From Icerya purchasi (taxonomy: Eukaryota > Arthropoda > Insecta > Hemiptera > Monophlebidae), in contig CM077116.1 in NCBI GenBank assembly GCA_039619475.1, forward strand, positions 376,266,188 through 376,330,187: a stretch of 64,000 nt of DNA. The letters run 5' to 3'. Numbering within the stretch: the first letter of the stretch is position 1; the number at the start of each line of letters is the position of its first letter. A model generated the notes under the pieces. It did no database searches. It was not told the origin of the DNA and saw only the letters and a program-made list of their open reading frames with translations. Both the position numbers and the translations under genes were made by a program. Positions 45,813 to 57,232 of the stretch are shown piece by piece.

Positions 45813-46250
45813 TTAAACATTAAATAATTGATTATTATACGGCAAGTTATTATTAATAATGTTATCCCCGTACTTGCGAAAGAAAAAAAAAAAAACGGGA
45901 ATGTAATAAATCTTAACAAAATCTAAACATTTATTGTCTTTAATAATTTTTAAAATTGTCAAATCCTCTTCTATGTTGTTACCTATCACATGTTTTTCTA
46001 AAATTAAAATATTGGCGAAAGTTGACTTATCAATATAGCACAATAATGCATGTATGTGCTCCTTATATTTAACAGCGAAGGATCTTTTTGTTTGACCTAT
46101 GTACACCTTTTTACAAGTTCTGTAAGTTGTCACGTATATACCTGGATTTTCAAATTTATTATTTAAATTAGTTAGACGATGGACGATAATTAATTTACTA
46201 TATAAGTTATTGTTGGTGCGGTATGATATATTGATGTTATGGCACTTCAA
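45813..46250 (-). pseudogene. GIY-YIG endonuclease of a Penelope-like element
   Basis: A 145-codon frame contains NPGIYVTTYRTCKKVYIGQT followed by KRSFAVKYKEHIHALL: the GIY and YIG motifs at the usual spacing, then the conserved Arg-like and His positions. Upstream, VHRLTNLNNKF resembles the linker that precedes the domain in Penelope-like proteins. This nuclease cuts target DNA to prime reverse transcription. A T run gives a FFFFFF stretch near the C-terminus at about 45,885-45,896, possibly a frame artefact. The domain is separated from the RT by stops, so no fused product can be made. Confidence 0.82.
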
Positions 46251-46424
46251 TGATTTTGTTACTTTATATATGGAAGGACGTAAACTTAACCTATTTATAA
46301 TCTTGTTTTGTACTTTGAAATTTAAAATTTTTCTTAACTTAACTATATAAAGAAATTACATTATTTTCATCGTAATTGTTATCTGTAGCTTTATACAATT
46401 TAATTATCTTTTTAATGGTTTATT

Positions 46425-47034
46425 CTATTTAATGGTGTTTTTTGTAAACGGTAAAGGTAATCTTAGAGGCAACAGTTTATGAATTTTTTGGTGGTTAGAA
46501 TATTGATTAACGATTGTATTAATTTGAGTACTTTCCCTATAAATGTTATTTTCTAGCTTATTGTTATGAATAGATGTGGTTAAATCTAAATAATGGATAT
46601 TGTTGTTACCTATTTCCATGGCGTATTGTAAACTATTGTTAATAGAGTTTAAGAAATTTAAAAAATTATAGTAGTTATCTATATTATCGTCATCAAAAAT
46701 ACATAAAACGTTATTTATATATCTAGTATAAAATAGTATATTATATCTCTCTAAATTACTAGCAATATAATTTTCTTCATCAAATTGCAAAACTACCTCA
46801 CTCAAAATAGAAAAAATCGGTGAACCCATTGGTAAACCATCGTTCTGAGTATAATAACTGTTACTGAAAGTAAAATAATCTTGTTAACATGTTAATAGTG
46901 TTAGCTAATTCATTTTTAAATAAAGGGTTATGAGATGTTTTAATAAGTTTTTGTTCTATAATATCTATAACAGCTGCTATAGTTATATTAGTAGATATAT
47001 AAGTTGACAATATCAAAAGATACTGGAGTGCGCT
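46425..47034 (-). pseudogene. Penelope-like reverse transcriptase, truncated, catalytic site lost
   Basis: Reading on the minus strand from 47,034 there is TPVSFDIVNLY (motif A, first Asp kept), IIEQKLIKTSHNPLFKNELA, then after a frameshift near 46,865 YYTQNDGLPMGSPIFSILSE (motif B), then FYTRYINNVLCIFDDDN, where the usual R-Y-V-D-D box reads R-Y-I-N-N. Both aspartates are replaced by Asn, so polymerase activity is lost. LDLTTSIHNNKLENNIYRES is the conserved post-motif C block. The N-terminal RT motifs are missing, and the right inverted repeat begins just beyond motif A. Confidence 0.82.
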
Positions 47035-48337
47035 TTTTTATTTTTATATTTTTATATTTTAATTGATTAATAATTAGTCGTTCATTGATATACTGTGATT
47101 TATTTTTACGTTTCAAATTTCGTTAGTTAATGGTGACTACACATTTTCATTGTTGACGAATTTATTATTGTTGTTTTAATTTTAATTGTTTGTACAACAC
47201 ACCGTGAAGACGGATTGTAGTATCCCAAACTAGTCGGTGTTTTATATTTTTTATATTTTTTAAATTATATCATTGCGTTGTTAGTGTTTGTGCTTTTTTA
47301 TTTACTTCAATCAACTGTGTTAGTTAAATTTTTTCTTACTTTTAGAAGAATTTGTAACATTTTATTTTTTATTGTAGCGAGACGAGCGGCAATCTGTTTT
47401 TCTAATAAATTTTTGTGTAATGACGTGTCCCAGAGGGTTTCATTACTTTTTTAAATTTGTAATAAGTAGGTATATAATTATACGAAAGATCTTGAAAATT
47501 TGTAGTTATTGCCACGAATTATTTTTAATTAGCGCGAATATAGTCTTCGAAAATAATTCTTTTTCTATTTTTATGTTAAAAACTATTCAAGAAAGATGCG
47601 AATCTTTATTATTGTGCAATAGGAAGGACATTTGTAAAAAATCGTGTTTATGTGTTGCAATTTAATTTCCCCGGTTTAATTTTTTCCCCGCTATCGCAAA
47701 AAGTGAGAATATTTTTTTTTCTTTTAAATAGGTGGTACTTCTAAAAAAACGATTACACTGATGTTTAAATGAACGCAGTGGAAAAAGTTGATCGCTTCTC
47801 TTGCATAAGAAATTTATTCCCTCAATTAAAAAAAAGTAACAAAATCATTTCTGCAAGTCACACGTTAAATATAGTTTGTTAACCTCCAAAAATTAAAAAA
47901 AAAAGAAATCAGTGAAAGTAAAAACAAAAACCAATTGATACTTGTAAAAGTACCGAGTTATTTTACTACCTTCATCATCGGACATACCCGCCGAGTTTAA
48001 CGTCTAAAAATATCGTTACAGTTTCTTCTGAAAAGTTCAACCCACACCTTAATCTTTCAACTCTTTTCCTTACGATTAATACCGTCAGTTTTCTTCTTCC
48101 TCAAATTTCCTGCATTCTTATATTTCCGCTGGTTTTTTTTTTCTTAAGTATAATTGTAATCTGCGAACATTTGAAAATTTAAAAAAAAACATAAAACAAA
48201 CAAAGAGGGTTAAATCAAAAGGTCGAAGTTATGAATAAAATATAACAAGATCATCTCTTTTTATTTGTTACTTAATTATGACGAAAAACTATTGAATTTA
48301 TAAAAAAATTAACACCGTGCAATATTATTTTTATATA

Positions 48338-48368
<31 letters not shown>
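48338..48368. repeat. TA microsatellite
   Basis: About 15 TA units, next to the hairpin repeat at 48.4 kb. Confidence 0.95.
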
Positions 48369-48371
<3 letters not shown>

Positions 48372-48411
48372 AGTGTATGTGTCTGAAGTTTAGAAATATA
48401 AAATTTTACGG

Positions 48412-48550
48412 CAACACGACATGTGTTTCATAATCGAGTTGCTTTATTATGATTAAAGTTAAAATTGAAGAAGTTAATTTCCTAAATTTTAACTTTAATC
48501 TATAACCACTGATGTAGGACCCAAGTCTCGAAATACATGGCAGTGTTAAA
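48412..48550. repeat. Hairpin repeat, Penelope-terminus-like (weak)
   Basis: AACACGACATGTGTTTC on the left pairs with CGAAATACATGGCAGTGTT on the right, and GATTAAAGTTAAAAT pairs with ATTTTAACTTTAATC in the middle. The CGAAA-y-ACATGG-TGTT word resembles that at 60.6 kb and in the Penelope-like termini. Confidence 0.5.
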
Positions 48551-51296
48551 TCTTGAATTTTTATTTACTGTACTTTGTCCGGTAACGCGGATTATGCGTA
48601 CTTATACAGAGAAGAAAATCTTTTTAAAAAAATGTGCCGAAACGTAAATCCACCGCGTATACGCTTTTAATTCTTTCAACAGAATGAAAGATACAATCCG
48701 GAAAGGTGAATAAAATACGAGTCAATAAAAATAATGAATAATTAGTAAACACAATATTTAACGTCTTATTACATTATTCTGTGACCAGAGAAGTGGGTCG
48801 GAATTATGCACCTCTATAGTATATGTGTTGCTTTAACAAGTGTTTGTTTTAGTATTTTCTAAACGAGATCTGATATTTTCAGTGGTGGAAAAACAAAATT
48901 AAACAGACAAACACGAAATTATGTATGATTCGAATATGGAACGGAGACCTAGATTATTCTCAAAGACCTATAGTACCAATACATTTTTTCGTTGTTCTGC
49001 TATGAAAAATATTAGGTGTTCCCTTTAGATTAATACAAGATACTTGTACCTTTTAATAATATTTCTTATATCTTAGCCAGCGCGAGAAATGAGATATTCT
49101 TTCTGAAAGGATGCCGGCATATTCTAGTATTTATTCTTAAGATGTGTTTAGTTTTATTTATTATTTATCCGTTATTTTTATTGACTAATCAATAAACAGA
49201 ATATGTGTCTACATTTAAAATATAAATCTACAATTTTACATATGCAAACGAAAAAGAACGATCACGTAGAAGAAAAGGTTCCAATTGCCAAAAAAAGGTA
49301 ATAGATAAGAATTCTTTACAAGCTAAAAGATTCCCCACATCCAGATGGTCTAGTTGAAGAAATTATCGAATAAATAAAAGGTATATTTGCGAATATACAA
49401 ATGGGTTAAAAGTAATTACTAATTTAACGGCTATCACCGAGTTGACATTCCTTCCATATTATAATATAGTATTAAAACAACTTAACAAGTGTAGGTAGGT
49501 TAAATTAGAAGGTACAGCAGCGAAAATACCGAACCAGTTAAAAGTAATTTGTAACTTTGCAATTGTGCGCAAAAAGAATTAATTTTAGCTACAGTTGTCG
49601 AAACAGACGTTTATAGCAATATTTTTTCTTCTTTTGTATAAATTAGACTTTGGCATGATTTTCAAAAAAAAAAAATTAAAAATTAGTGGAAGAAATTGAA
49701 AAATCATGTACGTTTGAAGTACGGAGTGTGTGTGTGTGTGTAGGTGTTGGATTGTAAAAAATGCAGGTTTCGAAAAACTTTTAATTTCAGGAGTATATAT
49801 TGAAATGTAAAAATGACGCAAAAAGTATTTCGGAAGGTGAAGCGATGCCAAAACGACTTCCAAAGGGAACAACACTGAGAAAAATTCAAAGAGAAGATGT
49901 ATTTGAAGAAAAAAGACCAAAACGCAGAAAATAGAATAGCGGATATATATTACTTTCTCAGATTACGATAATCTATTATTATTCGTCCAAGTGAAAATTT
50001 GATTGCAACATACCGGGGTTGTTGATGATATAAAGCCAACCTAAAACCTTGTTTTTCGGTGATTTATCGCTCGGTGCCCAAAACAATGTATTCTTGACGC
50101 GGCGGTCGGGTGGGGGGGGGGGGGAATAAAGATAGTCTTCTCTAGTCGTATAGGTGAAATTTTTGTTTTAAAAACGCCGGAAATAAAGAGTCATTTTAGT
50201 TCTCAAAAGTTAAGAAAGGTTTTTAAATTTTTTTTTCCGAATAGGCCAAGTATATTGCACCTTATCCGATAAAACGGAATACTATTTTTTTTATTGTTTT
50301 AATTATTGTTTTTTTTTTTTGACCGACTTTTGACAAATTTTTTTATTCTCTATAAATTATGTAATTGCGCATGATAAATACAACTAAAAACCATACACGC
50401 GGCTATGGAGAGTTTAGAACAAGCGCCGATTTTCTAAATGTGCGTCCCACAGCAGCTGAAGTCCCGAATAAAACTTCGAAATCAAACAAAAATACATCAG
50501 ATAAAAACAAAAGTTCGAATTTGAATTTCTCATCTTTATGTATCGAACTTCGATGTGAGGACAATGATGTTTAAAAAATGTTTATAACATCATTTAGGAA
50601 GATAGGCGATATATTATTTCTAATATTTTTTTAATAAAAACGTTAAATTATAGAAATTAATAATATCGTTTTCCTAAAAGCACGTTCTTACAATTCCGTC
50701 TACAACTTTGGATAAATATGCAAGCGTCTTCGAATTTTTTGTCATTCAGATCAAACCCCCCTATTAGTTGATTCTAGGTACACTTCTAAACGTTCCCTAC
50801 ACAAAAAAAATGTTTGCCGAAGACGTATTATGAGAAAAGAAAAACAATGGCGCATATTGAATGCGTTTAATAATCGAAATTGGTACATTATATTTGTTCG
50901 CGGAACAGCTAAAAAGTAGTGGAACACATGCGCGTGTAAATTAGCGGTAGATTATTTCCAAAACGCTGACTGAAGTTCGGGGAAATTTCTGAATATACAT
51001 TCCGAAGCCAATTTTAGTTTGAAAGTTACTTATAGTGTAGCCAATATGTAGGCAAATGAATAAACGCTTATAATATAGAAAAATTCGAATGAAGTTCGAA
51101 ATTTCTTTTTACATTACAACTGATCCTCAAGTGTTCTATAAATTCGAAATTTCAATATTTATTATATAATTTTCCTTTCCTATTCACTTCTATGAAATTC
51201 GACGTACAGCTTTTTATCACTTCACAGATTATGCTAAAATCTCGAAAAAAACAAAAAACGAAAAAAACGTACCTATATTAAATAGTACTTTGACCT

Positions 51297-51699
51297 AAGG
51301 CCGGCGGGTTAAACCGCCACCCTATCATGAGAACTGAAATAGTTGTTATAAATACACAAAAATCTGAAAAAAATCAAAAATTTAAAATAAATATTGTTGA
51401 TTTTTTAGGGTGTTCTTACCTTTAAAAGAAAAAAGAAAAAATACGCTCCAACTTTTTACGCCTACTTCATTAATATTTTATGGAAATTTTTTTATTACGA
51501 GTATAATCAATAACATATGTAATTTTTATTAATGTGTTTATACGGGATAATTCATTTATGTAAATTATTAATATATAAATCAAAATGATGGAATTATTAA
51601 TAGTATGAATATTAGCGAAAAATGTATTGTTATTTATAAAATAAATATGCTAAGAAAATTTTCAAAACCCCGCCTTTTAAAATTCTGGACACGGGCCTG
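51297..51699. mobile_element. hAT-like MITE with target-site duplication
   Basis: CTTTGACCT occurs exactly on both sides (51,288-51,296 and 51,700-51,708), consistent with an 8-9 bp target duplication. The element starts AAGGCCGGCGGG and ends CACGGGCCTG; the reverse complement of the end is CAGGCCCG, giving a short imperfect TIR. The 403-bp interior has no transposase. An 8-bp duplication with CAGG-type ends is usual for hAT elements. Confidence 0.5.
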
Positions 51700-51709
51700 C
51701 TTTGACCTT

Positions 51710-52339
51710 AGAACAGTGTAGCGTATATCACACACGTGAGATATTTCTAACTGAAATTTCTAAATGTATTACGATCTGAATAATTTTCCCCCAAATTAAC
51801 TTTTTTTAGTAATTTAGAATAAGGTATAACAAACGAATTAAAAGTATAATCTGTATGTACTACTCAGAAACGTTTTCCAGCAATAACCATAATATTCAGC
51901 TGGAAAGTGGAATTTACAGTAAAACACGGAACCGAACACAAATGTTGCGAATAAATTGTCAAAAAAATTAAAACGCGAACATGAAATCGAGAATGTGTCG
52001 CGAACAAACGCAAAAGTTAAAAGATATCAGAACAGGCAAACCATCATTATAGAGGATTTTAAGAGAAAAACGAGGCATGCACGTCATGGTTATGTAAGAA
52101 ACGGGGAAACCAAATCAAATCAATGCAATGCGAAAAAAATAAAAAATAAATAAGAAATATATGTATATAAAAAAAATAAAAAATAAAGAACGTTTGTTAT
52201 ACTTGTATCTTATTTTTATTCCGAATTACTCTATTTAACAAACGATAAACAATTCTGTATTAAACTTGTTTCAGTTTATATGCTTGGATATATACTAATT
52301 TCGTCGTATTTTTCGTTTTATCCGCATTAATTTTATCAT
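51710..52339. other. AT-rich DNA, no gene seen
   Basis: The 65-codon frame at 51,956-52,153 is rich in Lys, Arg and Asn and has no recognised motif. Confidence 0.5.
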
Positions 52340-52990
52340 CATCGTTAATTGGCTTCTAGGTCGCCATTGACAACACGTCGTTACAACCTTATAGAGATTA
52401 TTGCTACATCTTTTCGGCATGGTCTTGCCTCAAGATTTTCATTCCGTAGGTTCTTCGCACCCCTCTAGACTGCAGGGACCGCGTGTGGCAGTCCTGGCGA
52501 CGGAGACTAGGGGCCATTAATGATGCGTTTATTTACATGTAAACTATTTGGGAAACGCGCTCCACTGGATTCCCGTGTGCCCTTTTGGAGGATTTTCTAT
52601 CAAGGTTTTCAGATCCAGTTTTAAGATGCCGGGAATACACTCGCCTACTCACTCTAGATTGGTATTCACTAATTCGACTGCGGCACATATGTCACCAATG
52701 AGGGGATAGCCTGCTATTGTTGACGCGATAAAAAGATCAACGGTATTTATTGCTAGGAACACCTTCGGCAAGTGAAACTGTTGGGTGCGTTATAAATTTT
52801 AATTTAGTTTTCTTGCTAAGCTCGCTGAACAGAAAATTTTCATCCTGCACGATGTGATCGTACAGAACTTACTTGGTTGTTGTTTCGTTTCTCTGTTCGT
52901 TCAACTAGAGATGACCGTCGAGTGACTACTTACTAGAGAAAGTAGCTCCAGTGAACCTGTGCCCTGCCGGACCCGCTTTAAAATTTTTTC
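52340..52990. other. GC-richer unassigned block, probable old repeat
   Basis: About 650 bp stand out from the AT-rich flanks. Read on the minus strand, one frame around 52,540-52,670 gives YSRHLKTGSENLDRKSSKR and then AHGNPVERVSQIVYM, but I cannot tie this to a family. There are no flanking terminal repeats. It could be a retroelement UTR or a decayed host gene segment. Confidence 0.4.
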
Positions 52991-52999
52991 GGTAATAGT

Positions 53000-55149
53000 A
53001 ATCAGCCAAAATACGAGATCAAATAAAAAGAATTATTCGCGTAACTTATAACAATGCCCGTGTTCTCTACAGTTAAGGAATTAAACTTCGAGATTAATTT
53101 TGAATTATATCGCGACATCAAAATTACCAAAAATACTAGAATAATTAGGAAATAAAATTAACGCTATTTATAAGTATTAATTTTTGACGTATTTGCTCAA
53201 ACGGAACTGAAAATTTCGCACCGGTTTTAAATCAATTGCAGCGCGTTCGAAAAAATCACTGATGATCATCAATAGCTAACATAACAAAAAAAGGATTTAG
53301 TATACTTTATCGTGTTCGTTATTGGGAAAAAAACACTAAATTTGCAACTTTGTAGAAAAAGACAAACAAACAACGGCATATAGACGTTTATATGAGGTAG
53401 GAAAATTGAAGTGTTCGACGCCCTGAAAATATTTCTGTATTCAGTGGATGCGAGCGTTTTAATGTTAAAAAAAAAAAAAAAAACATTCTTGACAAATTTT
53501 TACGGAATTTCATGTAACGCGTTTCGTTTAAAAATTAATATCATTGTTTTTTACATTGCAAATTATGATGTAATTTTAAGATACTTGGCTACCACAGACC
53601 ACGGAGGTCGTAGAAACCCGCCTCACATTGTTAAAATCGTGAACCAAATTTGATCTGAGAACATAACAAAAACCAACAGCGTCATTCGACTTTTGGTACG
53701 TAATGAACTTGAACTTTTCACACACTGGTAGCAGCAGCCGGTTCGTTCTCATCTTCCTGTGTTAGAACTGTTTAGTACAACGCTTTAGTTTCAGTTTTCT
53801 AATCAACATTTTTTGAAAGAGGAAGTTATTGCGAAAAATAAATTCATTCGACGGTTATTTCAATATTTCAAATAGTCCGCTGCCTGATTATTTCTTTCTC
53901 GGGTATAATAAATTGCAAAAGAAAAATTACTGGCTCGATTCGTCAAAAGTATACGTACACGTGTGGTATACCTTCGGAAATCTCGGGTTACGTAATAGAG
54001 GGTCGTTGTGTTTGACAACGAACATTATTATCATTAGCTAGCGTAAAATGAATTTGATAATTACGGTGTGTCTTTATGCAACATAAATTAAGGATAAGAT
54101 TAACGCAGTTTTGGAAACATTTCACAAAAAAAAAACGTAATCTAAAGATTAACGTGTACTTGACACAGTTATGATCGTGCAAAACAACAAAAATAACAAG
54201 AAAAGGCATATAGAAAGCTACATGTATAACAACGATATATTGGCAAATACGAGAAAAAGTAAAATAACGCGATATAATGAAATATGTATTCTAAAAATAT
54301 TTTGATGTTACCAATTTCTGTGTCCAACACAATAGCGAATGAATAGAATTACTCGATTTCCTTTGTTTTTTCCCAACCACACTAAGGAGTTTTACTGTTC
54401 GCCAAAATTTTTTACATTCACGAACGCTTATTATTACGATCGCACGTCGAAAAGGTTCGGTTTTGGTAAAACCTATTTTGTATAACTCCATAAAAATACA
54501 ATAATTCTATTTTCGCACCTGCACAAAACCGATATTGCATAATTGTTTTTCATCTTTTCTACGTGTAAAACATGGAAAAGAGTTGTTAGTTATTAAATTT
54601 TTTTTGATTAATTTTTATGGTCGGCCTACTATGAATTTCACGAACGGATTTATTAAAATAATTGAAAAACAAAAAAAACAAGGTTTTTGGTATAAACGAA
54701 AGTTTGAAATGACGCGGTTTTGCATTTCGAACCTTGTCGATTCTTTCCACATTTTCTAAAATACGCGGCGCTATTTTTTTTTTTTTGAAAAAATATTTTT
54801 TTAAAAAGGTATCGACTAAATTAGTATTACATTTCCGTTTAAATTTTGTCGAATTCGCTATTTTTACGAACGGTATCCACTTCTGATTTATAATTTTTTT
54901 TTTTGTGTAAAATGTGACTATGATCTGTCGTGCGGTGTAGCGAATCCTGTTTTTGCAGGCGCCTAAAATATAGCTTCCCCGATATTTGCGCAGTTGTCTT
55001 ATTATTTATTTTAATCAACGTGTGGTTTGAAATCAGTTCAAACTCGTTCTAAGATGTAAATTTATAATTTTATCCGCTGTTAAATACGTAACTAATTATA
55101 CGTACACTTATCGACTTTTTCTGAATACTCCGCTGTATCTACTAAAATC

Positions 55150-55187
<38 letters not shown>

Positions 55188-55600
55188 GTTTCGCTTTTTA
55201 AAGACAACACTCCGTTAAACGAACTTGATTTAGCGCTTTGTGGTCAATCTGCTTTTTCACATACAACCTCGATTTTCCTGTTAAATTTTCGCTATTCAGT
55301 TCCGAATTCGAATGTAACGCTTACGCTATCAACAAATTTTCAAAATCGATTTTTCTTCGCCCTCCGTTTATTACGCTATAGTAAAAGTAAAACAGAAATT
55401 CCCGGTATGTTTTTGTAACAGGATGTCGAACGCGAACATACTAAAACCTGACAAAGTACAGAAAAAAATACGGAGAAACTTTAGTGCCTGCACGCGGTGT
55501 ACCGTTTTAATAGTTCAGAAAACAGAAATAATAAAGGTGGAAGTTTTTTTTTAGTTGAAATATTTCAGTTAATTTTATATATTAAATTTCACATTCATAG
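53000..55600. other. AT-rich DNA, no gene seen
   Basis: A and T runs (53,467-53,482; 55,151-55,178) and short unsupported frames only. Confidence 0.5.
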
Positions 55601-55611
55601 TTTTACATTTT

Positions 55612-55737
55612 GTATTTAAAATTTTGCATTTAAAATTTTGCATTTAAAATTTTGCATTTAAAATTTTACATTTAAAATTTTACATTTAAAATTTTACATT
55701 TAAAATTTTACATTTAAAATTTTACATTTAAAATTTC
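55612..55737. repeat. 14-bp tandem repeat, about nine copies
   Basis: GCATTTAAAATTTT and ACATTTAAAATTTT units alternate in blocks with a 14-bp period. The G-type units come first and the A-type after, showing stepwise array growth. Confidence 0.92.
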
Positions 55738-55739
55738 AC

Positions 55740-56970
55740 ATGTAGCCCTTAAATATTATCGATAAACAGTGCAGAGTTGCGAATATCGAAACATGCAAAC
55801 AACCTCCGAAGAAATTTTTCAATTTTAACTAATGGATATATTTTAATTTCATCGCACTATTTGCTTGCGGTGCATTCTAATGCTGCTTATTTTAACCTTG
55901 TTTTCTGATTTTAAGGACAACTGTTTACTGCACTTTATGTCGAAACGAAAGATTAAGTATTAATTATTTTGTGATATTTCCCTTGTATTGATGAAACGAT
56001 AATTTTAAAAAAAACTTCGTTAAGAAAATTGTGAAATACCTATATTCAGTCTGATGCTAAAAGAGGGAATTTCTTGATAAAATTATTTTTAACCATTTTT
56101 GCTGAATTTGTGACCTTTAAATAAACTTCAACCGTTTACAAGTACCCCGTTTTCTATTATTCGGCACGCAACAGTAAATAACGATAGGATTGAAGTTGCA
56201 TATAACAGAAAATATTTTAATCGTTAAGTTTTAGATGATATTTTTCATTCTTCTTCTTCATCTAAATCAATATGGTAAAATCAGTTTTAGATTATGAGCG
56301 CGATTTTTAAACCATCACTAGACTTCAGAATTGCTAACTGGATGTAACCTAGGACCAAACCTTGGCGACAACTGCTGATAAGTGTCGTCGCAATTAATTG
56401 ATCCTCAATTCTTTCGCGATTACGCACATACTTTCATCGCGACCTTTCGATAACTTGTCTTTCCTGTTTTCGGCGTTACTGTCCCATCACCGGCTACTTC
56501 GTCTCTATCTTAAATTTTCTTTCATCTCTGTACATTTACTCTGATTCTCCTTTAACAGTGGGCGTTTACCGGTATTTTAAGTACCATTTAGCTGGTTCAA
56601 CTGAACGCGGAACTTCGTTTCCAATAAAGCATAATGGATTCTGTATTTAATAGTAGCGCGTGCGAACAAAGATCGAATTAAATTGAATAATTGCAGTTTT
56701 AAATTCAGAAATGTTCAAAAGCAAATGTGTATTTTCGCCGAACGTTTATGTTCGAATAGTTAATAAAGCGTATGCATTTTATATGTGTAATATATGTCTG
56801 CAGGTACACTCTTTTTCAGTTTAAACAAATTAACATAATTCATCATTTAATCTTTAATACTGCTTGTTCTTCGGTTAAAATGTTATTCACATTCGAAGTT
56901 AAAAAAATTTTACATCATTTTAGAGAGAATTATTCTTGATAGGATCCGCCACTTTATGTTATGCATATAT
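55740..56970. other. AT-rich DNA, no gene seen
   Basis: No open frame, repeat or motif of note. Confidence 0.5.
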
Positions 56971-56971
56971 A

Positions 56972-57215
56972 TGTATTAATTACAACGTAATTCTTAGGCT
57001 GGCCCCCATTAGATTTTGTAACGAAAAAATGTCCTAATTTTATGTAAGGATTTTTGTAATTATGTTTTTTTTTGTTTTTTTGTGTGTACTGATGCTGGTA
57101 AGAATGACGTTGTAAATTTTGATCATTTTGTACAAAATATAGAAGAGAAAGAGATAGAAATGTAAGTAAAAGGGGTCAAGGGGCAGAGCCCCTTGCGAAG
57201 CCAAAATGGCCGAGT
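56972..57215 (+). mobile_element. Helentron/DINE-like non-autonomous repeat, copy 2
   Basis: Same order of parts as the copy at 44,115: TGTATTAATTACAACGTAAT start, inverted partner TAAGAATGACGTTGTAA at 57,099-57,115, hairpin CAAGGGGCAGAGCCCCTTG at 57,177-57,195, then GGCCGAG and a TA tract at about 57,219-57,232. It is about 100 bp shorter than copy 1 because an internal stretch is missing. Confidence 0.6.
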
Positions 57216-57232
57216 TTTAAATATATATATAT

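Larger units (their letters stand above)
45467..47318 (-). mobile_element. Penelope-like element with inverted terminal repeats
   Basis: RT and GIY-YIG endonuclease remnants on the minus strand sit between two inverted repeats of about 275 bp: 45,467-45,740 and 47,036-47,318. Matching words include CAGTTGATTGAAGTAAAT at the outer left against ATTTACTTCAATCAACTG at the outer right, ACCGACTAGTTTCGGATAC against its reverse complement, and CGACTAATTATTAATCAATT at the inner ends. Penelope-like elements are known for terminal repeats in direct or inverted order and for this RT plus GIY-YIG pair. The copy is 5'-truncated inside the RT. Confidence 0.85.
47319..51287. other. AT-rich DNA, no gene seen
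   Basis: Contains one hairpin repeat (48,412-48,550), TA tracts, a GT microsatellite on the minus-strand ORF at 49,727-49,741 and a G run at 50,113-50,124. The 111-codon minus frame at 49,585-49,920 is low-complexity. Confidence 0.5.

Noticed and set aside
49585..49920. 111-aa minus-strand frame with hydrophobic stretches
   Set aside because: Low complexity, an internal His-Thr repeat from a GT microsatellite, and no conserved motif or splice signal.
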